A stretch of DNA of 64,000 nucleotides, taken from positions 1 through 64,000 of the forward strand of contig NZ_LMAK01000045.1 of NCBI RefSeq assembly GCF_001439665.1, given 5' to 3'. The position numbers and the translations under genes were made by a program. Within the stretch, counting starts at the first letter, position 1, and every line of letters starts with the position of its first letter. Below are positions 1-7,072 of this stretch, piece by piece. The notes under the pieces are model-generated. The model searched no databases and was not told the origin of the DNA. It was given only the letters and a program-made list of their open reading frames with translations. This DNA comes from Formosa algae. Lineage in GTDB: Bacteria > Bacteroidota > Bacteroidia > Flavobacteriales > Flavobacteriaceae.

Positions 1-12
1 ACAAACTAAAGA

Positions 13-47
13 AACACGTTAGCAACCATATAATACAAAACGTTATA
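13..47. repeat. Partial cassette-boundary palindrome (copy 1, right arm only)
   Basis: The first bases carry ACACGTTAGCAACC followed by an AT-rich tail with AACGTT, which matches the right arm of the palindromic repeats at 914-1053 and 1907-2043. The left arm and central hairpin lie outside the window. It ends 4 bp before the next gene, as the other copies end just before theirs. Only half of a copy is visible, so the assignment rests on similarity to the complete copies. Confidence 0.5.
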
Positions 48-51
48 AAAA

Positions 52-906
52 ATGAAAGAAATAGAATTAAACGACGGAAATAAGTTACCAATTATAGGTT
101 TTGGAACATACAAATCTACCGAGGAAGAAGGTATTCAATCTATAAAAAATGCTTTAAATATAGGTTACAGAATGTTTGATACAGCCGCCAAATATGATAA
201 TGAAAAAGAAGTTGGAAAAGCAATAAATGAAAGTGGAATCGATAGAAGAGAAATTATCGTAACCACAAAATTATGGCGTGAAAATTTAGGTTATGAAGAA
301 GCTAAAAAAGCTTTTGACAAATCACTTAAAAAACTTGGATTGGATTACATTGACTTGTATTTAATCCATTGGCCTGCGAATGCAAAAAACTATAAAGATT
401 GGCAAAAAGCAAATGCAGATAGTTGGCGTGCAATGGAGGAGTTACAAGCTGAAGGGAAAATAAAGTCCATTGGAGTAAGTAATTTTTGGAAAGAACATTT
501 AGAGGCACTTTTTCAAACTGCAAACGTAATCCCTGCTATCAATCAGATTGAATTTCACCCTGGTTATTGGCAATCAGAATTGACGGAATTTTGCAAAAAG
601 AATAATATTGTAGTTGAATCTTGGTCACCTTTGGCAAGGGGAAAAGTGTTTGGAAATGAAATAATCCAAACTATCGCTAAACAACACAATAAATCTATAG
701 CTCAAATCTGTTTGAGATGGATAACTCAACACGAAACCATCGTTATACCGAAATCAAATACACCAAAAAGAATTGAAGAAAATATTAATATTTTTGACTT
801 TAAATTATCAAAGGAGGAAATGAAGCAAATAAATGAACTTCCAGAAATGGGTTTTAGCGGAGAATTACCTAACATTTGGCCAGATGTATTAAATGTTAAA
901 AACTAA
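52..906 (+). CDS. Aldo/keto reductase
   Basis: A 284-residue NADPH-dependent carbonyl reductase of the AKR family, cytoplasmic, probably reducing aldehydes or ketones; the substrate cannot be read from sequence. The AKR catalytic tetrad is visible as D43, Y48, K73 and H106 (in LIHWPA). IPKSNTP near residue 235 is the usual cofactor phosphate-binding motif, and the GVSNF motif is present. Length is normal for the family. The ATG lies a few bases after the partial palindrome at 13-47, and the next palindrome starts 8 bp after the stop, so the gene occupies one cassette-like unit with no visible promoter or terminator. Function family is secure; the physiological role is unknown. Confidence 0.93.
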   Translation: MKEIELNDGNKLPIIGFGTYKSTEEEGIQSIKNALNIGYRMFDTAAKYDNEKEVGKAINESGIDRREIIVTTKLWRENLGYEEAKKAFDKSLKKLGLDYIDLYLIHWPANAKNYKDWQKANADSWRAMEELQAEGKIKSIGVSNFWKEHLEALFQTANVIPAINQIEFHPGYWQSELTEFCKKNNIVVESWSPLARGKVFGNEIIQTIAKQHNKSIAQICLRWITQHETIVIPKSNTPKRIEENINIFDFKLSKEEMKQINELPEMGFSGELPNIWPDVLNVKN

Positions 907-913
907 AAATACG

Positions 914-1053
914 GCTGCTAACACCGTGTAAAAAACATTGCTTATTTTAGTTTATACCAAAGGTCGTTGCTTTGTTTGCTAGCATCTGATTTTCCTTCGG
1001 AAAATCCTCGCACTCAAACACGCAACGTTCCTTACACATAAACGTTGGCAACA
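914..1053. repeat. Cassette-boundary palindrome (copy 2)
   Basis: About 140 bp imperfect inverted repeat. The left arm GCTGCTAACACCGTGTAA (914-931) pairs in outline with the right arm, where CGCAACGTTCC (1021) is followed by TTACACATAAACGTTGGCAAC (1032-1052). A perfect 8-bp central hairpin lies at 988-1006: GATTTTCC, loop TTC, GGAAAATC. The block AAACACGCAAC (1016) recurs in the other copies. It separates the reductase at 52 from the methyltransferase at 1080. Confidence 0.8.
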
Positions 1054-1079
1054 ATTAAAACTTACTCACATCAAATTTA

Positions 1080-1904
1080 ATGGACAGTTTAAATAAAAGC
1101 ATAGAAAATCATTACCTAAAGGAAGGACTTTATGAAGACATTATAAATCGTCTAAAAGAACAAAATATCCCTCTAAATAATGTAAAAAGGTCTGATATTT
1201 CAGGTACTGATGAGTTTCACGTTCGAGGAGCAACTGTGTCTAAAGAGCTTGCCAACAGTATTAACATTAATGGATTAAATGTTCTTGATGTAGGTTGTGG
1301 TTTAGGCGGACCTTGTAGAATGCTTGCAGATGAATACAATTGTCAAACTACAGGAATAGACTTAAGTAATGAATATATACGAACAGCCACCAAACTATCT
1401 GAACTCGTTAATTTAAATAATAAAACAACCTTTATTCAGGGAGATGCTACTGAACTTCCATTCGAGGATAAAACCTTTGATGTTGTTTGGACACAACACG
1501 TGCAAATGAATATCCCAAACAAGAAAAAATTCTATTCAGAAATTAATCGAGTTTTAAAAACGGATGGATATTTTCTATTTTATGATATTCTAAAAAAGGG
1601 AAGTGGTGAAGTTAATTATCCTATGCCTTGGGCTAGTTTGGCTGAACATAGTTTCTTGTTTAAGGCAGAGAAAATGGATAGTTTTTTAAATGAGTTTGGA
1701 TTAACTAAAAAACAGTCTAACAACCAAACCCAAGCCGGAATTGATTATTTTGATACGCTTGTTAAAAGTCTAAAAGAACTTGGACCACCAAAAATGGGAC
1801 TGAATGTCTTAATGGGTGATACAACAAAAACGAAATTAATGAATCTCTTGGTACATTTAAAAAGTGGTGAACTAGAACTTAAAAGTGGAGTTTACAAGAA
1901 ATAA
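1080..1904 (+). CDS. Class I SAM-dependent methyltransferase
   Basis: A 274-residue soluble methyltransferase. Residues about 66-82 carry motif I (VLDVGCGLGG) for S-adenosylmethionine, followed by GIDLSNEYI (acidic residue for the ribose) and GDATELPFEDKTFDVVW (motif II region). The N-terminal DEFHVRGA segment resembles sarcosine/dimethylglycine N-methyltransferase-like and UbiE-like enzymes. The substrate is not determinable; a small molecule is more likely than nucleic acid because no target-recognition domain is present. It occupies the second cassette-like unit, starting 27 bp after one palindrome and ending 2 bp before the next. Confidence 0.88.
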   Translation: MDSLNKSIENHYLKEGLYEDIINRLKEQNIPLNNVKRSDISGTDEFHVRGATVSKELANSININGLNVLDVGCGLGGPCRMLADEYNCQTTGIDLSNEYIRTATKLSELVNLNNKTTFIQGDATELPFEDKTFDVVWTQHVQMNIPNKKKFYSEINRVLKTDGYFLFYDILKKGSGEVNYPMPWASLAEHSFLFKAEKMDSFLNEFGLTKKQSNNQTQAGIDYFDTLVKSLKELGPPKMGLNVLMGDTTKTKLMNLLVHLKSGELELKSGVYKK

Positions 1905-1906
1905 CT

Positions 1907-2043
1907 GTTGCCAACAAAGTATATAATTTATTGCTGGCTTCTCGCCTACTTACGAAAGTCCTCGCGGACTTTCTTGGTCGGTAATTATTTGCAAAATTAG
2001 TTGCTTAACCACGCAACTAATAATACACAAAATAGTTAGCAAC
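1907..2043. repeat. Cassette-boundary palindrome (copy 3)
   Basis: A 137 bp imperfect inverted repeat bounded by GTTGCCAACA on the left and GTTAGCAAC on the right. A perfect 8-bp hairpin at 1954-1973 (GAAAGTCC, loop TCGC, GGACTTTC) occupies the same position as the hairpin of copy 2 with a different sequence. The conserved block TTAGTTGCTTAACCACGCAA lies at 1997-2016. Confidence 0.82.
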
Positions 2044-2071
2044 AAGAAAGACAAAATTCCGAAAAGAAGAA

Positions 2072-2614
2072 ATGAAAGAAAATGTTAAGAAATTTCTAAA
2101 AGATATGATTCCCGTTTTATTTGGGGTTTTAATTGCCTTGTGGATAAATAACTGGAATGAGAATAGAAAAAACACGAAATATATTACCCAGATAAAATCT
2201 TCAATAAATAAAGAGTTAAAGGAAACTAATGACAATATTATAAAGGAATTGTCTTTTCAAAAAAGACTTATTGACACCTTAAATTTTTATAAAACTAACA
2301 ATAAGATTTCGATATTTGACGTAATGATGAAAGCAGATGGAATTCATATGCCCAGTATTAAAATAAACTCTTGGAAAGCCATTTCTGGTTCAAAAATTGA
2401 ATTGTTGGAATATGAAAAAATATCTGCTCTAGCTAGTATTGAAGAACAAAAAGAAGTTTTGGAATCAAAAACTGAACTTTTGGTTAACTTCCTTTATCCA
2501 AATATAAAAGAAACAGGAATTGACAAAAAAGAACTAATTATTTTAATGATGCAGGATATAATTGTTACGGAAAAAGGCCTACAAGAAGAAATTCAAAGCA
2601 TGATTATAGATTAA
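2072..2614 (+). CDS. DUF6090-like inner-membrane protein
   Basis: A 180-residue protein of unknown function. One N-terminal transmembrane helix (about residues 11-27, PVLFGVLIALWINNWNE) has the signature of flavobacterial DUF6090 proteins, in which a hydrophobic helix ends in NNWNE. The rest is a charged, helical, probably extracytoplasmic domain rich in Lys and Glu. The family usually runs about 220-260 residues, so this member is short. It lies in the third cassette-like unit, 28 bp after copy 3, with 66 bp between its stop and copy 4. A second, broken member of apparently the same family is at 7073-7720. Confidence 0.75.
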   Translation: MKENVKKFLKDMIPVLFGVLIALWINNWNENRKNTKYITQIKSSINKELKETNDNIIKELSFQKRLIDTLNFYKTNNKISIFDVMMKADGIHMPSIKINSWKAISGSKIELLEYEKISALASIEEQKEVLESKTELLVNFLYPNIKETGIDKKELIILMMQDIIVTEKGLQEEIQSMIID

Positions 2615-2680
2615 ATTTAGAGTTCATAAAAAAACGATTGTAGATTTGAGAGATTTGTAAAAGTATAAACAAAAAAGCCA

Positions 2681-2815
2681 GTTGCTAACAACGTATAATT
2701 TATTGCTAGTTCTAGCGCACATACAAAATCCTAAAGGATATTTTATTCGGTTTGTATTTTCTAAATTAGGTGCTTAAACACGCAACAAACCATATACAAC
2801 AACACTGTACACAAC
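2681..2815. repeat. Cassette-boundary palindrome (copy 4)
   Basis: A 135 bp imperfect inverted repeat from GTTGCTAACAACG to CACTGTACACAAC. The central hairpin around 2725-2743 pairs AAAATCC with GGATATTTT. The conserved block TTAGGTGCTTAAACACGCAA is at 2766-2785. The next gene's ATG begins 2 bp after the right end. Confidence 0.82.
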
Positions 2816-2817
2816 TA

Positions 2818-3245
2818 ATGAAACACCTAATTTACATATTTATTCTTCTTTTTTTTATTCAATCAAACGGACAAAATACTTCCGAAACATCGTTTTTAAG
2901 ATTAGATTTATTGATTCTTGAAAAAACGACAAAAGACACTTTAGTAGCCTCAATTGTAGAATTATATTCTGGAGAACAAAAAATAGAAACTGATCTTTCT
3001 GACTTAGTTGGAAAAAGTATTCTTATTGTAAATTCAAAGGATATAATTGACAATAAAATTCTCCTTAAAATTTACGGGAGAAAATGTAAACCTTTTGAAA
3101 CGGAACTCATTTAAAAAACGACATTGATACACAGATTTATCTCGAATACGGAAATACAGAATATAATAATCGAAGTCAATTACCTGAAATGTATAAAAAA
3201 CTAAATATAAAGCCAAAAACATCTACTTGTGGGACTGTTGATTAA
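2818..3245 (+). pseudogene. Exported protein gene with a frameshift (cassette gene)
   Basis: The ATG at 2818 starts a signal peptide (MKHLIYIFILLFFIQSNGQ) right after palindrome copy 4; an upstream in-frame ATG at 2770 lies inside the repeat and is unlikely to be used. The frame stops at 3114 after KPFETELI. A second frame then continues without a stop from about 3111 to 3245, reading KNDIDTQIYLEYGNTEYNNR through to STCGTVD. This looks like the natural C-terminus after loss of one base near the A-run at 3113-3118. Joined, the product would be about 142 residues, secreted, with a possible beta-sandwich character. It may be a true pseudogene or a homopolymer sequencing error. Function unknown. 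Confidence 0.6.
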
Positions 3246-3257
3246 TTCAATAAAAAT

Positions 3258-3388
3258 AGTGACTATCCACCGTATAAAATGAATTACTAGTGCAAGCCTA
3301 TTTTTAAAAATCCAATCGGATTTTATTTTTGTACTTTATTTGTTAACTTTAGTACTTAAACACGCCACTAATCATTTACAAACATTTT
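3258..3388. repeat. Cassette-boundary palindrome (copy 5)
   Basis: About 130 bp. The left arm ACCGTATAAAATGAATTACT (3269) pairs loosely with the right arm CACGCCACTAATCATTTACA (3361). The central hairpin at 3307-3324 is AAAATCC, loop AATC, GGATTTT. The conserved block reads TTTAGTACTTAAACACGCCA. The outer left end is degenerate. The next ATG follows immediately at 3389. Confidence 0.72.
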
Positions 3389-4099
3389 ATGAAACTACTT
3401 CTAGCAACATTTCTTTTATTCTCAATTCATTGCTTTTCACAAAAACAATATGAATTTGATTACCTAATCGAGTATGAACAGACTTTATATAAAGATTCTA
3501 TTAAAATCAAAAATCAACCATTCAGAGAAAAAGATAAAACCACAAAAAAATATTATTTAACAAACTCAAAGAATAATAATTATAGAGCTGTAATAACGGA
3601 ATTAGATAGCTTATATTATAAAATGATTTTTAAAGATGAAAACGGAATATATTCCAATGTTACATTCTTAAAGTCCGATTTAAATACAGCCGAATTTATA
3701 AACATAGACTGTAAATATGTAACGAGATATAAAAATCCATTTAAACACCAAACAAAGAATTATGACTTTTTCAAACTTACCGACACTGTAATTAATGGAA
3801 AAACTTTCAGTAAATACAAATTGGAATCAATAAAACCGAGAAAAGTTAAAAGAAAAAAACTAGGTACTAAATTTTACATCATTGATAAAGAAACCTCATT
3901 TCACTTACCTGTACTCGATTTCTCAACAGCCTATGAAGAATGGAAAACAGAAGGGAATTTAGCAAATGGTATTTTTATCGAAAAGTATTTTATAGATTAT
4001 TATGGTAATTTAGGGGAAAAAGAGACGTTAATAAACTATTGGAAAACTGATAAGAAAATTGTAATTAACAGTGATTGTGATTACACAGAAAAGAAATAA
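3389..4099 (+). CDS. Exported protein of unknown function (cassette gene)
   Basis: A 236-residue protein with an N-terminal signal peptide (KLLLATFLLFSIHCFSQ, cleavage near residue 18), so probably periplasmic or outer-membrane associated. The mature part is rich in Lys, Tyr and Asn, with alternating hydrophobic segments typical of beta-rich Bacteroidota proteins. It resembles GLPGLI-type proteins in general build (YEFDYLIEYEQTLY near the start, KFYIIDKETSFHLPVLDF late), but no diagnostic motif was recognised. It starts at the base after palindrome copy 5 and ends 5 bp before copy 6, filling one unit. Confidence 0.75.
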   Translation: MKLLLATFLLFSIHCFSQKQYEFDYLIEYEQTLYKDSIKIKNQPFREKDKTTKKYYLTNSKNNNYRAVITELDSLYYKMIFKDENGIYSNVTFLKSDLNTAEFINIDCKYVTRYKNPFKHQTKNYDFFKLTDTVINGKTFSKYKLESIKPRKVKRKKLGTKFYIIDKETSFHLPVLDFSTAYEEWKTEGNLANGIFIEKYFIDYYGNLGEKETLINYWKTDKKIVINSDCDYTEKK

Positions 4100-4104
4100 A
4101 AAAT

Positions 4105-4235
4105 GTGTTGTAACACCGTGTAAAAATAATTACTCGGTTCTTCCCTACTTACAAAATCATAACAGATTTTCTATGTTAACTGTATTAATTACATTAGGTG
4201 CTTATCCCACGCAATAAACCTTAATCCAAAAACCA
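4105..4235. repeat. Cassette-boundary palindrome (copy 6)
   Basis: About 131 bp. The left end GTGTTGTAACACCGTGTAAA resembles copies 2 and 7. The central arms AAAATC and GATTTT (4151-4168) flank an AT-rich loop. The conserved block TTAGGTGCTTATCCCACGCA is near 4195-4214. The right end merges with the GTG start codon of the next gene. Confidence 0.75.
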
Positions 4236-4799
4236 GTGAACAAAATTATAGCACTTGTATTACTATTAACAATTGGATTTATATCCTGTAAACCCTCTGA
4301 AAAGGAAATTGACAGGGTTGAAATAGCTAAAACATACTATAAGGTTATTAATAATTCAGACTACTATAAATTATCAGAATGGTTTGCCGATAGCCTACAA
4401 ACTATTGAAGGAGAACATAAAAACACCTATTCTAAAAGCGAATATATGGAGCTTTTAAAATGGGATTCCGTTTTTAAACCTCATTATAAAATACTCAATA
4501 TTGAAGAAAAGGACGGAATTGTAAATGCAAAAACCTCAAAAACTAACAAAAGAATCATTTTTCTTCACGAAAAACCGTTTATAATAAATCAAATTTTTAG
4601 GTTTAAAAAAGAAAAAATAATCAGCATAGAAACGGAATATGTGAATTTTGATTATCCGACTTGGGAAAAAAATAAAAACGAACTTTTGAGTTGGATTGAC
4701 AAAAATCATCCTGAATTAAATGGATTTTTAACCGACTTAACAGAAGTTGGTGGCGTGAACTTCTTAAAAGCTATTGCATTATATAAAAGCAAAAAATAA
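4236..4799 (+). CDS. NTF2-like lipoprotein of unknown function (cassette gene)
   Basis: A 187-residue predicted lipoprotein. The start is GTG at 4236, chosen because it gives a complete signal (MNKIIALVLLLTIGFISC) with the lipobox cysteine at residue 18. The mature region (VEIAKTYYKVINNSDYYKLSEWFAD, then a short beta-rich half) is reminiscent of NTF2/SnoaL-like cone folds often seen as small secreted domains, but this is a weak inference. It stands between palindrome copies 6 and 7 with 1 bp between its stop and copy 7. Confidence 0.75.
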   Translation: MNKIIALVLLLTIGFISCKPSEKEIDRVEIAKTYYKVINNSDYYKLSEWFADSLQTIEGEHKNTYSKSEYMELLKWDSVFKPHYKILNIEEKDGIVNAKTSKTNKRIIFLHEKPFIINQIFRFKKEKIISIETEYVNFDYPTWEKNKNELLSWIDKNHPELNGFLTDLTEVGGVNFLKAIALYKSKK

Positions 4800-4800
4800 C

Positions 4801-4975
4801 GTGTTATGTTACCGTAAAAAGTAATTGCGGTTTAGTGCTTATCAAACAGTTAATGTCATTGTGTTAGCTTCTTATTCTTCTTCGGAATCTTCAATCGGAT
4901 TATATATTCAATTTATATTTACTAAATTAGTTACTTTAACACACAACAACCTCATACACAAGCATGTTGTAACAC
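4801..4975. repeat. Cassette-boundary palindrome (copy 7, longest and most diverged)
   Basis: About 175 bp, from GTGTTATGTTACCGT to CATGTTGTAACAC. The outer arms GTGTTATGTTACCG and ATGTTGTAACAC are inverted. The central hairpin is degenerate. The conserved block appears as TTAGTTACTTTAACACACAA (4927). About 35 bp are inserted in the left half relative to the other copies. It is the last copy seen; none occurs to the right of 4975. Confidence 0.7.
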
Positions 4976-5021
4976 ATTCTTAAAACCCTTATATATGTAG
5001 AATTTATATTAATAGAACTAT

Positions 5022-6212
5022 ATGAAACCTAAAACTGAGTATACTAAAAGTGGTGATTTTAACATTGCATATCAAGTGATAGGCGATGGATTAATCGACA
5101 TTTTATATATTCCAGGTTGGGTTTCAAATATTGATATGATGTGGTCTGAACCTAGACTTGCTGCATTTTTAACTAGACTTTCATTATTTGCTAGACTTAT
5201 TATTTTTGATAAAAGAGGAACAGGACTTTCAGATCGTTCTGACGAATATTCTACTATGGAAGAACGAATAGATGATATCAATGCCGTATTGGATGCAACA
5301 CATTCAAAAAAGGCATTTTTATTTAGTCATTCTGAAGGAGGATCTGTTAGTCTATTATATTCTTTAAAACATCCTCAAAAAACTTTGGGAGTTATTGGCT
5401 TTGGAATATTTGCAAAACGCAGATATTCTGAGGACTATCCGTGGGCTCCAACAGATGAAGAACGTGAAATCTCAAATAAAGCCATTGAAGAAAATTGGGC
5501 ACACGGCAATCTTGATGGATTAAAAACATTAGTTCCATCATTAGCGCACGATACAGCATTTCTTGATTGGCTAGCCAGTTATTTGCGTTCTGGAGGAAGC
5601 CCAAAGGCTGCATTAATTTTACATAAACAGTGTGTAAAAATTGATGTAACTGGTGTTTTAGAATCCATTAAAGTTCCTACTCTGCTTCTGTTTAGAAAAG
5701 AGGATATAGACATCCTTGTTGAAGAAGGTAGATATCTGTCAGCACGTATACCTAATTCCAAACTTGTTGAATTTAATGGTAAAGATCATCTGTTTTGGAC
5801 AGGCGACACCTATCCTATTTTAGCAGAAATTGAAGAATTTGTCACAGGAATACGTCCTAACAAATTAGACTTTATAAATGCGAAACAAAAAATTAATAAA
5901 ATAGGAATAGATATAGAAACTGTAATGTCTAAAAATTTCATGTATAATTTAAAAATTGAGGAGTTCGCTAAATTATGTGGCAGAAGTTTATCTGCTTTTA
6001 AAAGAGATTTTAAAAAAACATTTAATACAACACCTTCTAGATGGATAATGTCTAAACGCCTTGAATACGCAAAAACACTTTTACTTGAAACCAATTTAAA
6101 CGTAAACGAAATCTGTTATGAGAGTGGGTTTAAAAACTGCTCTCATTTTATTCAATCATTTAAAAAAAAATTCAAACGCACTCCCAATCAATACAAAGCA
6201 GAATCACCTTAA
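5022..6212 (+). CDS. Alpha/beta hydrolase fused to an AraC-type DNA-binding domain
   Basis: A 396-residue two-domain protein. Residues 1-280 are an alpha/beta hydrolase: oxyanion region PGW (31-33), FDKRGTGLSDR (62-72), nucleophile elbow HSEGG with Ser104, acid probably Asp228 or Asp230 (KEDID), and catalytic His256 (GKDHLFW). The FDKRGTGLSD type is common in hydrolases fused to nucleotide-cyclase domains. Residues about 300-396 hold two helix-turn-helix motifs of the AraC family (LKIEEFAKLCGRSLSAFKRD, and VNEICYESGF near 361-370, ending in RTPNQY). It is probably a regulator whose hydrolase domain binds or cleaves the signal. It begins 46 bp after palindrome copy 7 and may control the neighbouring methyltransferase gene. 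The target is unknown. Confidence 0.88.
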   Translation: MKPKTEYTKSGDFNIAYQVIGDGLIDILYIPGWVSNIDMMWSEPRLAAFLTRLSLFARLIIFDKRGTGLSDRSDEYSTMEERIDDINAVLDATHSKKAFLFSHSEGGSVSLLYSLKHPQKTLGVIGFGIFAKRRYSEDYPWAPTDEEREISNKAIEENWAHGNLDGLKTLVPSLAHDTAFLDWLASYLRSGGSPKAALILHKQCVKIDVTGVLESIKVPTLLLFRKEDIDILVEEGRYLSARIPNSKLVEFNGKDHLFWTGDTYPILAEIEEFVTGIRPNKLDFINAKQKINKIGIDIETVMSKNFMYNLKIEEFAKLCGRSLSAFKRDFKKTFNTTPSRWIMSKRLEYAKTLLLETNLNVNEICYESGFKNCSHFIQSFKKKFKRTPNQYKAESP

Positions 6213-6322
6213 AGCACTGACAAATAGGCTATTTGGACTTTAAAACACATTTATTGGATGTTTAAGAATATCAAAATCAATTCTATTTACTGAATTTTGT
6301 GTTATAACCAAAAACACAAATT

Positions 6323-7054
6323 ATGAAAAAGTATATCATATTTATTTATGGAATAGTGGCCTATTGTATTTTTCTAATTGCTTTTTTATATGCTATAGGC
6401 TTTGTTGGTAATTTATTTGTTCCAAAAACTATAGACTCTGGTGTTGAGCCAACGTTGCTTAAAGCTATTCTAACCAATATAATTCTTTTAAGCGTGTTTG
6501 CATTGCAACACAGTATTATGGCAAGACCAAAATTTAAAGAATGGTTTACATCCATCTTTAGTCAAGCTATGGAGCGCAGTACTTATATTCTACTCTCAAG
6601 TTTGGCATTATTATTAGTTTATTGGCAATGGCAACCCATAACCATTCTAGTTTGGGAAACTGAAACCACTATTCTTTCTAATATTCTAACAGGAATATTT
6701 TTTCTAGGTTGGCTTATTGTTTTACTTTCTACATTTATGATTAATCATTTTGAGTTATTTGGACTTGCACAAATCTTTGATAATCTAAAAAACCGGAAAA
6801 CTTCAAATCCGAAATTTCAAACTAATTATTTTTATAAATTAGTAAGACACCCCATAATGTTAGGTTTTTTAATTGCATTTTGGGCAACACCAGTAATGAC
6901 ATTGGGACATTTATTATTTAGTGTTGTAACCACACTTTACATTTTTGTTGCTGTAAAATATTTAGAAGAAAAAGATCTTCGTAAATATATTGGAGAAGAC
7001 TATGAAACCTATCAAAAAGAAGTGCCTATGATAATTCCTTTTACAAAAAAATAA
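6323..7054 (+). CDS. mddA: MddA-like methanethiol S-methyltransferase (NnrU/ICMT-type membrane protein)
   Basis: A 243-residue integral membrane protein with about five hydrophobic segments (residues 5-27, 48-62, 87-104, 120-140, 190-213). The C-terminal third has the isoprenylcysteine-methyltransferase-like cofactor region: YKLVRHPIMLGFLIAFWATP, TLGHLLF, then EEKDLRKYIGEDYETYQKEV before PMIIPF. This arrangement is typical of methanethiol S-methyltransferase MddA, which makes dimethyl sulfide from methanethiol and SAM. Related NnrU-like proteins share the fold, so substrate is inferred. It follows the hydrolase-AraC gene by 110 bp and precedes a broken lipoprotein gene by 18 bp. Confidence 0.72.
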   Translation: MKKYIIFIYGIVAYCIFLIAFLYAIGFVGNLFVPKTIDSGVEPTLLKAILTNIILLSVFALQHSIMARPKFKEWFTSIFSQAMERSTYILLSSLALLLVYWQWQPITILVWETETTILSNILTGIFFLGWLIVLLSTFMINHFELFGLAQIFDNLKNRKTSNPKFQTNYFYKLVRHPIMLGFLIAFWATPVMTLGHLLFSVVTTLYIFVAVKYLEEKDLRKYIGEDYETYQKEVPMIIPFTKK

Positions 7055-7072
7055 TTCTATAATAATAACAGC

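Noticed and set aside
2770-2817. Upstream start for the exported gene at 2818
   Set aside because: This ATG lies inside the palindrome and would place 16 unrelated residues before a perfect signal peptide.
914-4975. Canonical integron attC sites
   Set aside because: The repeat ends read TGCTAACA, TGCCAACA and GTTGGCAAC or GTTAGCAAC, which do not satisfy RYYYAAC/GTTRRRY, and no IntI-type gene is in the window. They are reported as palindromic cassette boundaries of unknown mechanism instead.
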